A stretch of DNA of 64,000 nt, from contig NC_134434.1 in NCBI RefSeq assembly GCF_030867145.1, positions 8,618,001 through 8,682,000 on the forward strand, written 5' to 3'. Numbering within the stretch: position 1 is the stretch's first letter; each line of letters opens with the position of its first letter. The notes below the pieces were generated by a model that was given only the letters and a program-made list of their open reading frames with translations, was not told where the DNA came from and searched no databases. The translations under genes were made by a program, and so were the position numbers. This DNA is from Opisthocomus hoazin. Lineage: Eukaryota; Chordata; Aves; Opisthocomiformes; Opisthocomidae. Below are positions 1 to 11,269 of the stretch, one piece after another.

Positions 1-3000
1 GTCGGCGGAGGCGAGGGAGGATGATGGATGCTCGGATAAAGGCGTGAGACTCCTGCGTGGCCCGAGCAGCCTCCGCGGAGAAGGGAAGGTGATGAGCTAG
101 TGCATGCACACGCGTGTGCGTGTACATGTGTTTGTGCGTGTGCCGTCGCGTGATGCGTGTCTGCAGCCGGGCCGTGGGGCCGAGCGTGCGTGGGTTTGTC
201 TCGCTGTCAGTGGGAAGGTGCTGCAGAGGGACCCGCAGCGGCAGCGGGTCCGGGTGAGCCCCAGGACTGGGCAGCCCGGCTGGAGGGTGCCAAGGCCGGC
301 GGTTTGCTCCTGAACTTCTGGCCAGGGCGTGCTGCCGCGCGGGGCTGCCCTCGGGTCCCACGCCGGACCCCGCTCGCCGTGTTTCCGGGCTCATCATCCC
401 GGGGGAAGCGCAGCTCCGGAGAGGCGGCGTTTTCTTCAAAAGCCTCTTTGCTGCATCGGAAATCCCGTCTCCCAGCCAGCCGAACTGCTCCATTTGTGCT
501 TTCAGGAGTTTAAAAATTCATAGCATCCTCACCGCGCTCGGCGTGGCCTGCGCAGCTCACCCGGCAGCCGAGGACAGCCGGTGCGGGCGCAGAGCCTCCC
601 ACCCCGGCGGGGAAGGGCTGGGGAGCCTCTCGGTCCCTCGGGGGGTCCGAGCGGGCTTGCGGCCGGAGCGTGGCTGCGCCAGCGGCGGGGACGGCGAGGC
701 GCAGGGTGGCTCGGTCCGGCACGCCGGAGATGGGGCTGGTGCAGCCGGTGCTGCTGCCGGTTACACAACTGCGGCGGCGGCCGCGATGCGCGCGGGGCCG
801 GGGCTCACGCGAGGGCTGCTGCAGAGGCCGGCCGAGACGGGTGCGTGATTTATTGCACCCTCCTGCAGGCAGAGGCTGGGGGGAGCTGGGGCTGCACTGG
901 ATCTCAGTCTCGGCTTCCCCGGGCTGCGCCGGGGTCCCCGCGGCCGCTGCTGGGCTGCCCAGGCACGTCTGACGCCGAGCAGAGCCCGTCCCTGCGCCCT
1001 GCCCGTCCCCGGGGAGGTTTGCAGTCCCTCTGAAGGGAGCACACGGACGCCCTGAGCCGGCAGCCAGCGCGGGGCCCAGAGCCGCTCTTGGCGTGGGCGG
1101 CAGGATGGGAGATTTCCCTCTCCAGCCGGGATCCCCTCATCCCTCCGGGATCCCCCTGTACCCCGGCATCCCCCTGTCACCCCGCCACCGCGGGGCCCTG
1201 CTGCTCGCCCCGCAGAGCACCCCGGCACGGAGCGGCCGTGCTGCTGGCCGGGGCAGCGGGGCCGGCAGCGCAGCGGGCAGGCATGGGCTGCCGGCACCCA
1301 GCCGGGCTGTGCACAGGGGGTTTGGGGTGCCTGGGAAGGAGCAGCCTTTCCCCGCAGCTCCGGGTTCCCCCAGCGTCCCGTTTGTTTTAATTTGACCGTC
1401 GTGTTTAGCGTCTCTTCTCCCCGCTTTCCCAGAGGCCTCGGGCTCCTTGGCAGCAGCTCTGCGCTCGCGAGCCAGCAAGGAGGGTTTTATCAGGAGATTT
1501 GGAGTTGGATTTTCACCCAGCTAATGAGTGCAGTGGAGGCCAAAACCTCCGTCCTCTTCCCAGGCCTTGTCCCTTGCTGAGGTTCCGCGCCCAGCACTTG
1601 GGGACGGGGTGTTCCTGGTGTGTGTCGTGGCGAGGCATCGGCAGAGGGACGTTGCCGGCAGCCGTCACGTGGGGAGGGGGCCCGGGCGCCTCGACCTGCC
1701 CGGCTGAGCAATGCGCCTGCCTGGTGCGTCGCGGTTTGACCCTGAATTCGCGCTGGGATCTGGACCTGCGCTGCTTTGTCACGCCTGCGCTGGAGGAGCG
1801 CGCGGGGAGCGATGCTGCCTGCGCCCGTCCCGGAGCTCGGCTCTGGCCGGCTGGCTCCACCGCCCGTCCCCTCGATGCCAGAGAGGCCTGGAGGGGTGTA
1901 ACCGGCTCTCCCCGAAGGCGTTGCGACGCGGGGACTGGGGGGCTCGGTTTAGACCCCCAGGGTTGCGGTTCCCTGTCCGGGGCGTGTGTGTACGCAGGGA
2001 GGCCGATGTCCCTGTGTTGGACCTGGGGTGAGCACATGCGCACGGACAGTGCCTGAGCCCCGCGGCTGCGGGGGCTCCTGCCGGGCTGGGGGGACCAAGA
2101 GCTGGGGTGCCATGGAGCCGGCGCGTGGCCGCTGGCCTGATCCCCGTCGGGCACGTGCTCTCCCCGTGGGGAGCGCACTGGCGATCGCTGTGCTGGTTCC
2201 ACGGAGGCTGCTCACGTCTCGTCGCTCCCCAGGATTTTCAGCAGTGCCGGCTGTGAAGCAGTGAGCAAGAAATGAAGTCGTCTGCGAAACTGCGATAAAC
2301 CCGGCGCCAGGGAGAGCCCGGCTGCCCGCGGGCTCCGGCGGGGCGAGTGGCTCGTCCACGTGGCTGCGGGCCCAGCAGCTTCCCCAGCTCTGTCCCCCCC
2401 ACAGCTGCGCGGCTGCGTGCAGGAATCGCCCCCCGGCCTTGCCGCTCTCCGGCGTGGGGGTCCGGGAGGGGAGGGGGCTGCGGGGGCAGCAGGAGGGTGG
2501 GTGCACACCTGCGGCAGAGCGGCCGGCGCTGGCGGGGCCGGCGGGAGAACCGCGTCCTTCGGTGGGCTTGGTGGTGGCGTCGGGGTCTTGCTCAGGGAGG
2601 ACCTCAGCGCAGAGAGACTTTGGTGGCTGCATTTCGTTAAGAGGATTCGGTACCTGCTGAAACAGTGTCTCCACCGTAATTATAAGAGAGCAGCTAATTG
2701 CTCCAGGACAAGGTGCGCTGCTGGCCTGGAACAGACCCGGGCTCTGAGGCTCAGCGTCGGCGCGGGAGCGCGGCGCAGACCCCAGCGCAGGTGGTGATGC
2801 GCGCGCAGGTTGGTGTGCAGGTGGGCTGGGACCCGACGCCGCTCGCCGGGGCGTCCCCACGGTGGCACCGCGCTGCCCAGCCCGCGGCGCAGGAGCCTCC
2901 TCGGAGCGGCACCCAGCCCGCTGGGAAGCAGCGTCTGCAAAAGGCGGCTTGGAAAATTCCTTTGCGAAAGGGCTGCTGCCGGGTTTAGCGCGTTGTGTTT

Positions 3001-3180
3001 TCGGGGAGCGAGCTGGTCCCGAGCAGCGCTGTGGCGTGTCGCAGCAGCGGGCTCCTTTCGAACCTGGTTTCTGCCCCTGCTTGCGCGTTGCGCGGGTGCG
3101 AGACCCGGCGTGGCGGCTCCCGGCTCCGGCCGAGCGCCCGCACTGCAGCGGCCGCGTTGCTCGCACAGCGGAGGACAGGC

Positions 3181-3450
3181 TTGAGAGCCGCCAAAGACAG
3201 GCTTTCCTTTTTTTTAATATATTGAAAACACTGATATTAATTTTAGCTTTGCAAAGCTGGTTTTCCCACAATAGCTGTAATTTAGGCCTACGCTGCCTGG
3301 CGATGCTCTTTTTATAGGTGTATTCCTATTTTAGTGCTATAGTGATGGGTGAAGGAGTAGATGAAATTAGATTTAGTATCTGTCATTCTTTGAAGCCTTA
3401 CAGGCAGTCGGTGGAGGGGTTCGGTTTAACGAAGAAGAAAGGCTAATGAG
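3181..3450. other. AT-rich island, candidate conserved non-coding element
   Basis: About 270 bp of AT-rich, non-repetitive sequence sits abruptly inside very GC-rich DNA. It has no coding potential. It contains a short palindrome AGCTTTGCAAAGCT and a MEF2-like CTATTTTAG. The base composition and lack of simple repeats are typical of conserved enhancers in neuronal gene introns, but conservation cannot be seen from one sequence. Confidence 0.4.
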
Positions 3451-5520
3451 GAGCGCGGGCTGCCCACGCCGGCTCCCGCTGCCCCCGGCCCCCGTCTGCC
3501 CCATCCCGCAGCTGCCCGTGCTCAGGGCCCAGCGTGAGACGGGAAAGGGCGTTTGAACCCAGATCTTCCTGCGCTGCCCCGGGGCCGGGACAACCCCAGG
3601 GTGTGCGGCCGGGGCCGGTGGGGTGCAGGGACCTGGGTGCCGGCGCTGGGCACGCCGGGCGCCTCGCTGCGCCGGGGATCTGCAGAGTCACGGCGGTGAC
3701 GTGGCTCCCGGCCGCTCTCCTCACGGGGCGAACGCTGCCACGGCTCTGCCCGAGTCCTGCTGCCGGCCCTGGACGGGACCCACGCGCGGGGGCATTGCGT
3801 CCGTGCGCCAGAGTGACCTGGGCAGCGAGGCCCTGCCGGCACCAACCCCGGCGTCAGCGCCGCGGGCAGCGGGAGGGATGCTGCCCCGTTCCCAGGGCTG
3901 GGGTCTGCGAGGTGACCGGCTTCCGTGGTGGAGCCGGCGAGTGGCGGGGACACCGAGGGGCACAGCAGCCCCTCCAGAGAGGGCATTAGACCCCGGCGCA
4001 GCTGGTATCAGCACGCGGGCACAGCGGGCAGGCGTGGGGCTGGCTGCTGGCAGGGTGCGGGGAGGCTTGGGAAAGCGCCGGCATTGGGGAGTTTCCCGGC
4101 TGGGAAAGGTGCCCTGGCACAGGAGGGAGCCGAGGGAGGGGGCTGGGGCGGTGGGGCAGGGCAGGCTCCCAGCCCGAGGAGAGCCGCGGCGTCGGTGTTC
4201 CTGCTGCGGCCGCAGCCGCCGGGCAGCGGCGGGGCGAGGGCAGGAGCCGGGCTGAGCGGGGAGCGCTGCGGGCGACGGCAGCTCCCAGCGAGAGCCGGGG
4301 GTGCAGAGCGAGCGCGGGCACCAGCACCCGGCTGCAGGGCACACGCGGGCACCCGTGTGCTGGGCAGGGTTCGAGGCAGTGCCTGCAGATCCCCGCTTGT
4401 GCCAGGGCCTCAGCGCGCTGAGGCTGCTCCCTGCAGCAACGGCTGCCGGCTGGTGAGCCCCGCGGTGCCACGGCGGGCTCCGGTGCGAGCCGGCAGCGTG
4501 TGACCGGGGGGCTCCGCGGTCCCGGCCGTGCCGTGACTCTGGCTCAGTGAAACGCTGCTGCCGTCGAGCAGGCTCGGCGCGCCAGGCTGGCTTCGCAGCT
4601 CCGCTGCCCACAGGCACGCGTGGCCGTGGCGCCGGCAGCACGAGCAGGGTGTCAGCCTGCGCCGCCTTCCTCGGCGCTCGGCTGTCCTCCCGCGCTCCCC
4701 GGGGCGGGGGCCGTGGCAGTGGTGGCACCGCTGGCACTGCAGCCCGGCTGGTGGCTCGGCGAGCAGCCCACCCCTCCCCCCAATGCCAGCTCGGTGGGCT
4801 GCAGGGTCCAGCCGGGCAGGTAGGGGAGGCCACGTCCCAGCAGGTGACAGGGTTTGTGGTGGCATCCCCCGGGGCTGCTGGCATTGCCTGCGGCGGGGTC
4901 AGCTGCGGGTCCCAAATCCCCCACAAGCCCCGCTGTCCCCAGCCACTGTCCCCCCACCCGGGTTCTCGCTTTGCCCCCCCGGCACCTTCCCGAGCGTGCA
5001 GCCGGCTCTGGCGGTGCCCAGCTCCAGTGTCCCCCAGGGCAGGGCCCCCTCCCTGCAGCCGTCACATCCCGGCTGCGCTGCACCGGTCTCCCAGACGGGG
5101 TTTGCCCAGCATCAGCAGGATTCGCTCCAGCCCCGCGTGAGCAGCGCTGCTGAGACGCGGTCCCTGGCAGCAGGAGCCCATTACACTGCACGAGACGGGC
5201 GCTGGGAGGGACCCAGGCGGAGGAGGCAGGTTGTGGGGAGCAGCACTTGGGCAGCCCCTGCCTCCGCGCTGGCGCTGCCAGGGTTTCGACGTGCAGGACA
5301 CGCCGGTGCTGGCAGGGAGGGCTGGTCACTTTGGGGACCCATCGGGGTCAGTGCCTGCGGAGCCGGGTCCCACACCCACCCTCGGGGATCTCAGCCATTC
5401 CCCCTCCGTCAAAGAGCCAGGGGGCTGCCGCACCCCACTCCCGGGAGGGCTCCGACCGGCGTGAAATGGGTGCTGGGGCTGGAAGGTGTCTGCAGAGCCA
5501 GAGCGGCCGTGTGCCCGGCG

Positions 5521-5735
5521 GGTCCCTGTGGCCGGCACCCCGGCACGGTGGCCGGTGTCCGGCAGGTCCCTGTGGCCGGCACCCAAGTGCGGTGGCCGGT
5601 GGCCGGCAGGTCCCTGTGGCTGACACCCCGATGCAGTGGCTTGTTCCCAGCAGGTCCCTGTGGCCGGCACCCTGGTTCGGTGGCCGGTGCCCAGCCGGTC
5701 CCTGTGACTGGCACCCAAGCGCAGTGGCCGGAGCG
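5521..5735. repeat. 44-bp minisatellite, about 4.8 copies
   Basis: Units begin at 5521, 5565, 5609, 5653 and 5697. Each starts with GGTCCCTGTG and ends near GGCA. The first two are close copies; the others have diverged, so the array is not freshly expanded. The repeat is open in several frames but has no coding signature. Confidence 0.85.
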
Positions 5736-6839
5736 CAGCAGCGGGGCCATGCTGTGCCGGCGGTGGGGCTCGCTGCGGGATGCCGGGGTGCTGGCTGGCA
5801 GCCGGCGGTGGCCCTGCGGTGGGGGGAGGCGGCCCTGGCTGCTCCCGCTCCCCTGCGCCAGGCTTGCAGCACTTCCTCATGATTTTCCCCCCGTCTCCCT
5901 CAGCGCTCGCAGTGCCCGACTATAAAATGATGCGTAAGCTGACATGATTGCATGGCTCCCAGCGCCCGTGCAGCTCCTCCCTGGCGGCGCAGGGCTCGGG
6001 CAGGGCTCGGGGCACGCTGCCTGCCCCAGCCCTCACCCGCTGCCCCCCGCTGCCCTTGTGTCCCCTCCAGCCGAGCCACAGAGCGGTGGGCACCGGCAGT
6101 GCCGAGGCGGCACGTCGCCAAAGCTGGAGGGCAGAGCGCGGTGACCAGCTGCCCATGCGCCCCGTCCTGCCCCGTGCCAGGGACCGCGCCGCTCCCCTGC
6201 GTCCCCGCGGCCTCCTGCAGCTCTCTGCGGGGCTGGGGAGCCCCAGCAGCACGTGGACCCCCAGCTGTCGGCACCCCTTCAGCGGCTTCCAGGCTTGGTG
6301 TTTACCGGCAGATTCCCGTCCCCGTCCCTTCACCCAGGCTGGCCAGGGACATGGCCGGGGACGTGGCTGGGGACGCGCTGCGCTGGCAGGGCTGGAGCTC
6401 AAGCCCTGGGGTCTGGGCTGCGAGCCGGGGCCGTGCTGGCTGCATCCCCGCTCCGGCTGCCCGGTGGGTACGCGGGGACCGGGTGTGTGGCCAGCGGGCC
6501 CTGGCAGTGGGGACACTGGGGACATGGGGGCAGGGAAGCAGGGGAGGGACATGGGGGTCCTGCCTCGGTGCAGAGGGTCGCAGAGCCCGGGGCGAGCTGA
6601 GCTCCGGGACGGGGTCCCGCAGGACGGGGGCAGCGGGGCCGTCCCTGAGTGCACCCAGAGCAGCCCTGGCACTGGCTGCGGAGGGGAGCAGCCCCCAGCC
6701 TGGGGGGAACCCCCGGCCCCCCGCCCCAGCTGCGCCCGCTCGGCATCTCCCTGCCACGGCGCCTTCCGCAGCCGTCCAACGGCTCCTGTAGAAAATCAAA
6801 AACGGGGAGAGAGGAGCGGGAGCAGGCGACAGTGGCAGC

Positions 6840-7020
6840 TTATTTGTGATCTGCATTGTGTGGGGAGCTCTTAATTAGAGCTAATTAGACTAATTAACTT
6901 GCAAATGAGAAACTCGTCTTTTTCTCCTTTTCTTCCACAACAAAAAAAATAAAAAGAAGATGAACAACAAGATAAATATTGAGGCTAATTACTTTGTACC
7001 TGCTGCAGAACCCCTCCAGC
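6840..7020. other. Homeodomain-site-rich AT island, candidate enhancer
   Basis: The island contains repeated TAATTA/TTAATTAG cores near 6870-6900, an octamer-like TTGCAAAT next to them, and a poly-A/T stretch. It ends in a pyrimidine run and CTGCAG that resembles a splice acceptor, but no coherent exon follows. Its position upstream of a neuronal gene makes an enhancer plausible; this is inference. Confidence 0.4.
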
Positions 7021-7261
7021 TCGCCGGATGCCCCTCTCCCCACCCACGTGCCTGCCCGGTGCGGTGTGCCGTGCCGTGCTTGTCCCTGTCCCGGTGTCTG
7101 TCCCCACTCATGGCTGGTCCCACGGCAGGGCACGGCTGCCCACGTCCCTGCGGTCCCCGCTGGCAGCGAGGGACCACCCGCCATCCCCTATGCATCCTCG
7201 GCACCCGCTGCCTGGCAAGGATGCGGCACGTGGCCGGGAGCTGGTGGGGGCAGTGGCCTCC

Positions 7262-7356
7262 GCGGCACCGGCCATCGCCAGGACCTGGCGGCCAAGGCCC
7301 AACGCCGTCCCGGCGTTGGGCCTTGGCCGCCAGGTCCTGGCGATGGCCGGTGCCGC
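7262..7356. repeat. Perfect 46-bp inverted repeat with 3-nt spacer
   Basis: The left arm at 7262-7307 and the right arm at 7311-7356 are exact reverse complements over all 46 bases, separated only by TCC. The flanking bases no longer pair. Each arm also holds a small internal palindrome, GCCAGG-A-CCTGGC. Such a structure would fold into a hairpin in RNA or single-stranded DNA. It could be a real template-switch product or a fold-back sequencing or assembly artefact. Confidence 0.97.
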
Positions 7357-7524
7357 AGCAGGCATAGCACTGGCATCATGCCCCGGCACCCTCGCCACCA
7401 AACCCATCCCACCCTGTCCCTCCGCGGCATCGCGTGATCCCGGCTGTTTTCCAGCTCTTCCCTTGTGGTGTCTCCGGTTTCCCCCTCGCTCTGCCACCGC
7501 AACACCCCGGGGACTTTGTTAGCA

Positions 7525-7760
7525 CAGCTCGGTTCAAATGTCTGATTAGTCTTTAGGAGATCGAGGGGTCAATTTTCCACAGCTCCTTCCTCTCCATTTA
7601 ACTAATCTAACTGCACGATTGTTACAAATTTCATTTTATTATAGCCCTGCTTCTCAGTCCAATTGAATTACCAAAATCTCATTTTCTCAGAAGTGCTGAA
7701 TATGTAATTAGAGGAAAAATTATGCTCCTGACTGCCTATTAGAGAGGGCTGTGGGAGAGA
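7525..7760. other. AT-rich island, candidate conserved non-coding element
   Basis: This is about 230 bp of complex AT-rich sequence with a SOX-like ATTGTTAC, several TAAT cores (GATTAG, AATTAG, TGTAATTA) and no repeat structure. It has no open frame of note. It is bordered on both sides by GC-rich filler. Confidence 0.4.
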
Positions 7761-8600
7761 GCTTGTCCGGGTGCGCATGCGGGTCTGTGGTTCCCCCAGC
7801 GCCCGCGCTGGCCGGCGCGAGCACGCGCGCGCTCTCGAGGCTGCGTGCGCGCAAGCACCACGTGCGGCTGTGCCAGAGCCCTGGTGCGGCAGCGGCGTGA
7901 CGGTGATGGGGCTGTGGGTGGGCTTTGCAGGAGCGGGGCCAGGGTCCGGGCAGCGCTGGCTGGGCTGCTCGGGAGCCCGCGAGCTGTGGGGCAGGGTGCG
8001 GGGATGGCGGCTGGAGCTGGCGTGGTGCTCGTGGGAAGGCGTAAGGCCAGTGGACGTGGCCGTTCCTCCTGCTCGCTCGCTGCGTCTTGAGCTGTCCGGA
8101 TCCAGCCAGGCTGGACTCGGCTGCCGGTAGCTCCGTGCCTCTTAGGGTGCACCAGGGACGCACCCCACAGAGCAGCAGCTCCTCTCCAGAGCCCCCAGCC
8201 CCTGCCAGCAGTGGGGAGATCATGGCTGGCCCCAGCGCCGCTGGCAGCAGCAGACGGGCCAGCCGCTGGCATGGCAGGGTCATCCCGGCGCGCAGAGCCG
8301 TGCCGTGCGTGGGCGCCCGTGTCAGATGCTCCGGTGTCCGCAGGGCTCAGGAGGAGCAGGTAGCTCAGGTGGACGCTGCTGAGGACTCCGGTCGTCTCCA
8401 GCCCGTCCCCATCTGCGGGCTTTGCAGCCAAGGCTGTGCCTCGTGCCCGCCTGTCCCAAACCCTTCGGTGGCCGATGGGGACCAGGTGCTGCTGGGAATG
8501 CCGGCCAACACTGCGTACGCTGGGTCTGCGTTGTGTCGGTGTGCCTGTGGGAAGAGCTGTGCCGGGGCGCTGGCCTGGCTGCTGCCCTCCAGAAGCATCC

Positions 8601-8683
8601 GCCGGGAGCTGCTGCGGGTGAGCACCGGCACCGCCGGAGATGCCGGGAGCTGCTGTTGGGTGAGCACCAGCACCGCCGGAGCT
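8601..8683. repeat. 41-bp tandem duplication
   Basis: Two adjacent copies at 8601-8641 and 8642-8683 share GCCGGGAGCTGCTG, GGTGAGCACC and CACCGCCGGAG with a few differences. It is a local duplication in non-coding DNA. Confidence 0.75.
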
Positions 8684-8884
8684 GTCGTGCTCTGCTCAGG
8701 AGGGAGGAGAGTGCCGCGCGTCCCAGAGCTGCCGTCCTCCTGCTCGCTGCGGGCCTGATCCTGGCGCGTCTCTGGCGGTGATGCAGCCGTCGCTCCGCGG
8801 CGCAGCAGCACAGGTACCTGCGAGCCGGGGAGATGCTGGCCGCGCGCACGCGGGGGGCAGCCGGGAGCCCCCCCAGCACCCCTG

Positions 8885-9005
8885 TCTTGCCTCGGTTACA
8901 CAACATTATCATTTCATAATACTCTGAAATATACATGAAGTTGGCTGAATGCAGATGAAATTGCACCATTTACTTCATGAATATTTCATGCCGCCTCAGC
9001 ACCGA
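8885..9005. other. AT-rich island, candidate conserved non-coding element
   Basis: About 120 bp rich in overlapping ATTATCATTT, TGAAATATAC and TGAATATTTCATG-like words, ending sharply at GC-rich sequence. TGAATATTTCA is itself a near-palindrome. There is no coding signal. It may be an intronic enhancer. Confidence 0.4.
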
Positions 9006-9699
9006 AGTTTCCGGCTGGCGGGGCCGGGAGCGGGGCCGGACCCTGCTGCCCACCTGCCCCGCGCGGGACGGACAGGGCCACGCGTGGTGGGGCTGCGCTC
9101 CGGCTGGCAGTGGGTCCCCCTGCCCTGGTGTCACCCAGCTGCTGGCCCCGCCGCCTCCATCCCTTGGGGGTCCCGGTCCGGGCCCCAGCAGCCCCCTGCC
9201 CTCCTGCGGGGTCTGGGGGGGCCGACGGTGCCAGGGCAGCGTGTGGCAGCCTGGAAAAAGGGTCTTTTTCCTGTGGCAGCGGGCTGCCCTGCCTTCCCCC
9301 TGCTCCTCCTCCTCCCGCACCGCAGCTTGGCCCCGCGGGTCCCGCCTGCCCTCCCCAGCACCTGCTCAGTGCAGACCCCCTCGCCCGAGACCCCTGGCAG
9401 ACCCCCTTAGCAGGCTCCCCCCCCTCCCCTGCCTCCCCCCCCATGAAGACCTGAAGCGCCGCGGCTGCTGCCTCCGGCCCCGCAGCTCCTCGCCTCCTCT
9501 CACGGCTCCTTCCCAGGGGGGGACTCCCCCGCTGTCCCCCCAGCTCTCCGTGGGGCCGCGCTGGCCCCCGCTCCGGGGAGCAGAGGAGAAGCGAGCGGCC
9601 GCCATCCCCGGTGTCCCCCCCCCAGCACCCCGAGCCCGCTCCCCCACTGCCGCCCGGGGCTGGTGCCTGCGCGGGGCCGGGCGCGCTGCTTGGTATGGA

Positions 9700-9870
9700 C
9701 GGCGCGGCATTTTGGGTAATGAAATATTCACAGGTCAGTGATTCCGTGAGAAATGACGGGGATCAGTCAGTCCCTTTTCAGGGAGTCATTTTCTTCCCCT
9801 CCACGGCCTCTGCCGCGTGTTGACAGTCATGAGCATGAGCGAGCGGCTGGATCGAAGCGGGGACGTCGGG
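9700..9870. other. Moderately AT-rich island, candidate conserved non-coding element
   Basis: The segment starts with TGAAATATTCACAGG and runs through several TCA/TGA-rich words into a pyrimidine stretch. It resembles the island at 8885-9005 in composition. It has no coding signature and no repeat. Confidence 0.3.
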
Positions 9871-10299
9871 GCTGTCACGCCGATGAGCCACGCCGGGCAC
9901 GGCCTCGTGGCAGCCCACGCTGATGGCCCGGCTGCGTAGCGCCTGGCGGGCACGGGTGGGCACGCAAGGACCCTCCTGCATCCTGCATCTGCCGAGCCCA
10001 CCCCTGCCGCCCGGCACAGCATGGCACTGCGGCAGCGCCCAGCTCCCAGGCTGTGCCCATCGGCGTCCCCGGGCACTGCCCCGGCCCGAGCCCAGCTCTG
10101 CGTCCCACCAGCGGGTCCCGCCGCAGCCACGCGCTGCAGACCTGCTGCAGCAGCGAGCAGCTGCCCTGCCGCAGGCGGGCGCAGGCACCCTCGGGGAGTT
10201 GCTCAGCACCCTGCTCCGGGCTCAGCTCTGCCTCGGGCTGTCTCACCCTGCCAGTGAGCGAGCGAGCAGCAGCCAGTCTGGGTCAGGGTAACGCGTTTG

Positions 10300-10531
10300 C
10301 TGCCTGCCCTGCCTGCCCTGCCCTGCCTGCCCTGCCTGCGCTGCCTGCCCTGCCTTCCCTGCCTGCCTTCCCTGCCTGCCCTGCCTGCGCTGCCTGTGCT
10401 GCCTTCCTTGCCTGTGCTCCCTGCGCTGCCTGCCCTGCCTGCGCTGCCTGTGCTGCCTTCCTTGCCTGTGCTGCCTGCGCTGCCTGCCCTGCCTGCCCTG
10501 CCTTCCCTGCCTGCCCTGCCTGCCCTGCCCA
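10300..10531. repeat. CTGCC-based simple repeat
   Basis: A nearly continuous array of CCTGC(C/G)CTG and CCTTCCCTG pentamer-type units runs for about 230 bp. It is open in several frames on both strands, which explains the apparent Leu-Pro-Ala and Gly-Gln-Ala proteins; these are not genes. Confidence 0.9.
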
Positions 10532-10835
10532 CAATGCCCGCTGAGGCTTTGCAGCTTGGGGGAACATCTTGGTGGCCTCCTCGGGTGCCGTGGTGGGGTC
10601 AGGACCCCGGCCCCTCGCTGCACCCCTCAGCTGGTGGCTGCTTCCCGGTGGAGGGAGCCACCGGCCCTCGGCGCGCGCTGCTCTCGGGGCTCCCTTCTCG
10701 CGGGCGCTGGGGAGGTGCGTAGCGGTGGGACTGTGCCCCGTCCCCAGCTGCACCGGGGCTCACGCATGCCATGACCAGGCGGTGATGGCCAGAGCGCAGC
10801 GTGCGGGAAGGGGCCATCCGCAGACAGAGCTGGCT

Positions 10836-10899
10836 TGGGGGTTGGACTGGGTGACCCCCAGAGGCCCCTTCCAACTCCGACCATTCTGTGATTCTGTGG
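10836..10899 (+). mobile_element. CR1 LINE 3'-terminal fragment
   Basis: The sequence reads as the last about 60 bp of a bird CR1 element: GGGGTTGGACTGGGTGACC, then AGAGGCCCCTTCCAACTCC, then two copies of ATTCTGTG. CR1 elements end in this octamer rather than poly(A), and most genomic copies are severely 5'-truncated, as here. The strand follows the sense of the consensus. Confidence 0.85.
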
Positions 10900-11269
10900 C
10901 TGCACCAGGGCTGACCTGGACCGGGGACGCGAGCAGGAAGGGGCCAAGGCGGCGGGACGGCCGTGGGGCTGCTGGAGAAAACTCGGGGATGGCAGGGGAG
11001 GGGAGCAGCCCCGGACAGGCTGCGTGGTTGTGAATCTTGACCGTGTGTGCAGGCAGAGGCTGGGCTGAGCGTGGGCACGCCTCACTGGCCCGTCTGCGGG
11101 ACCACCATGGGACCACCGCGCTGCCCGGCCGTGGCCGGAGGTGGGTGGCAGTGGGTGATGGGTGCTTGGGAGCGGTTGGTACCTGAGGGGAGCTCGCCCG
11201 CTGCACCCTCGCAGCGTGCCGGCAGGACGCCCGTCGTGGGCGAGGTGTGGCGGCACACTGCAGGGTGCC

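Noticed and set aside
1949-3271. A 440-codon minus-strand frame upstream of RBFOX3
   Set aside because: It is Ser/Pro/Arg/Ala-rich, crosses the AT-rich island, and has no splice or domain support.
10203-10753. Apparent Leu-Pro-Ala or Gly-Gln-Ala repeat proteins
   Set aside because: They are translations of the CTGCC simple repeat, equally open in several frames.
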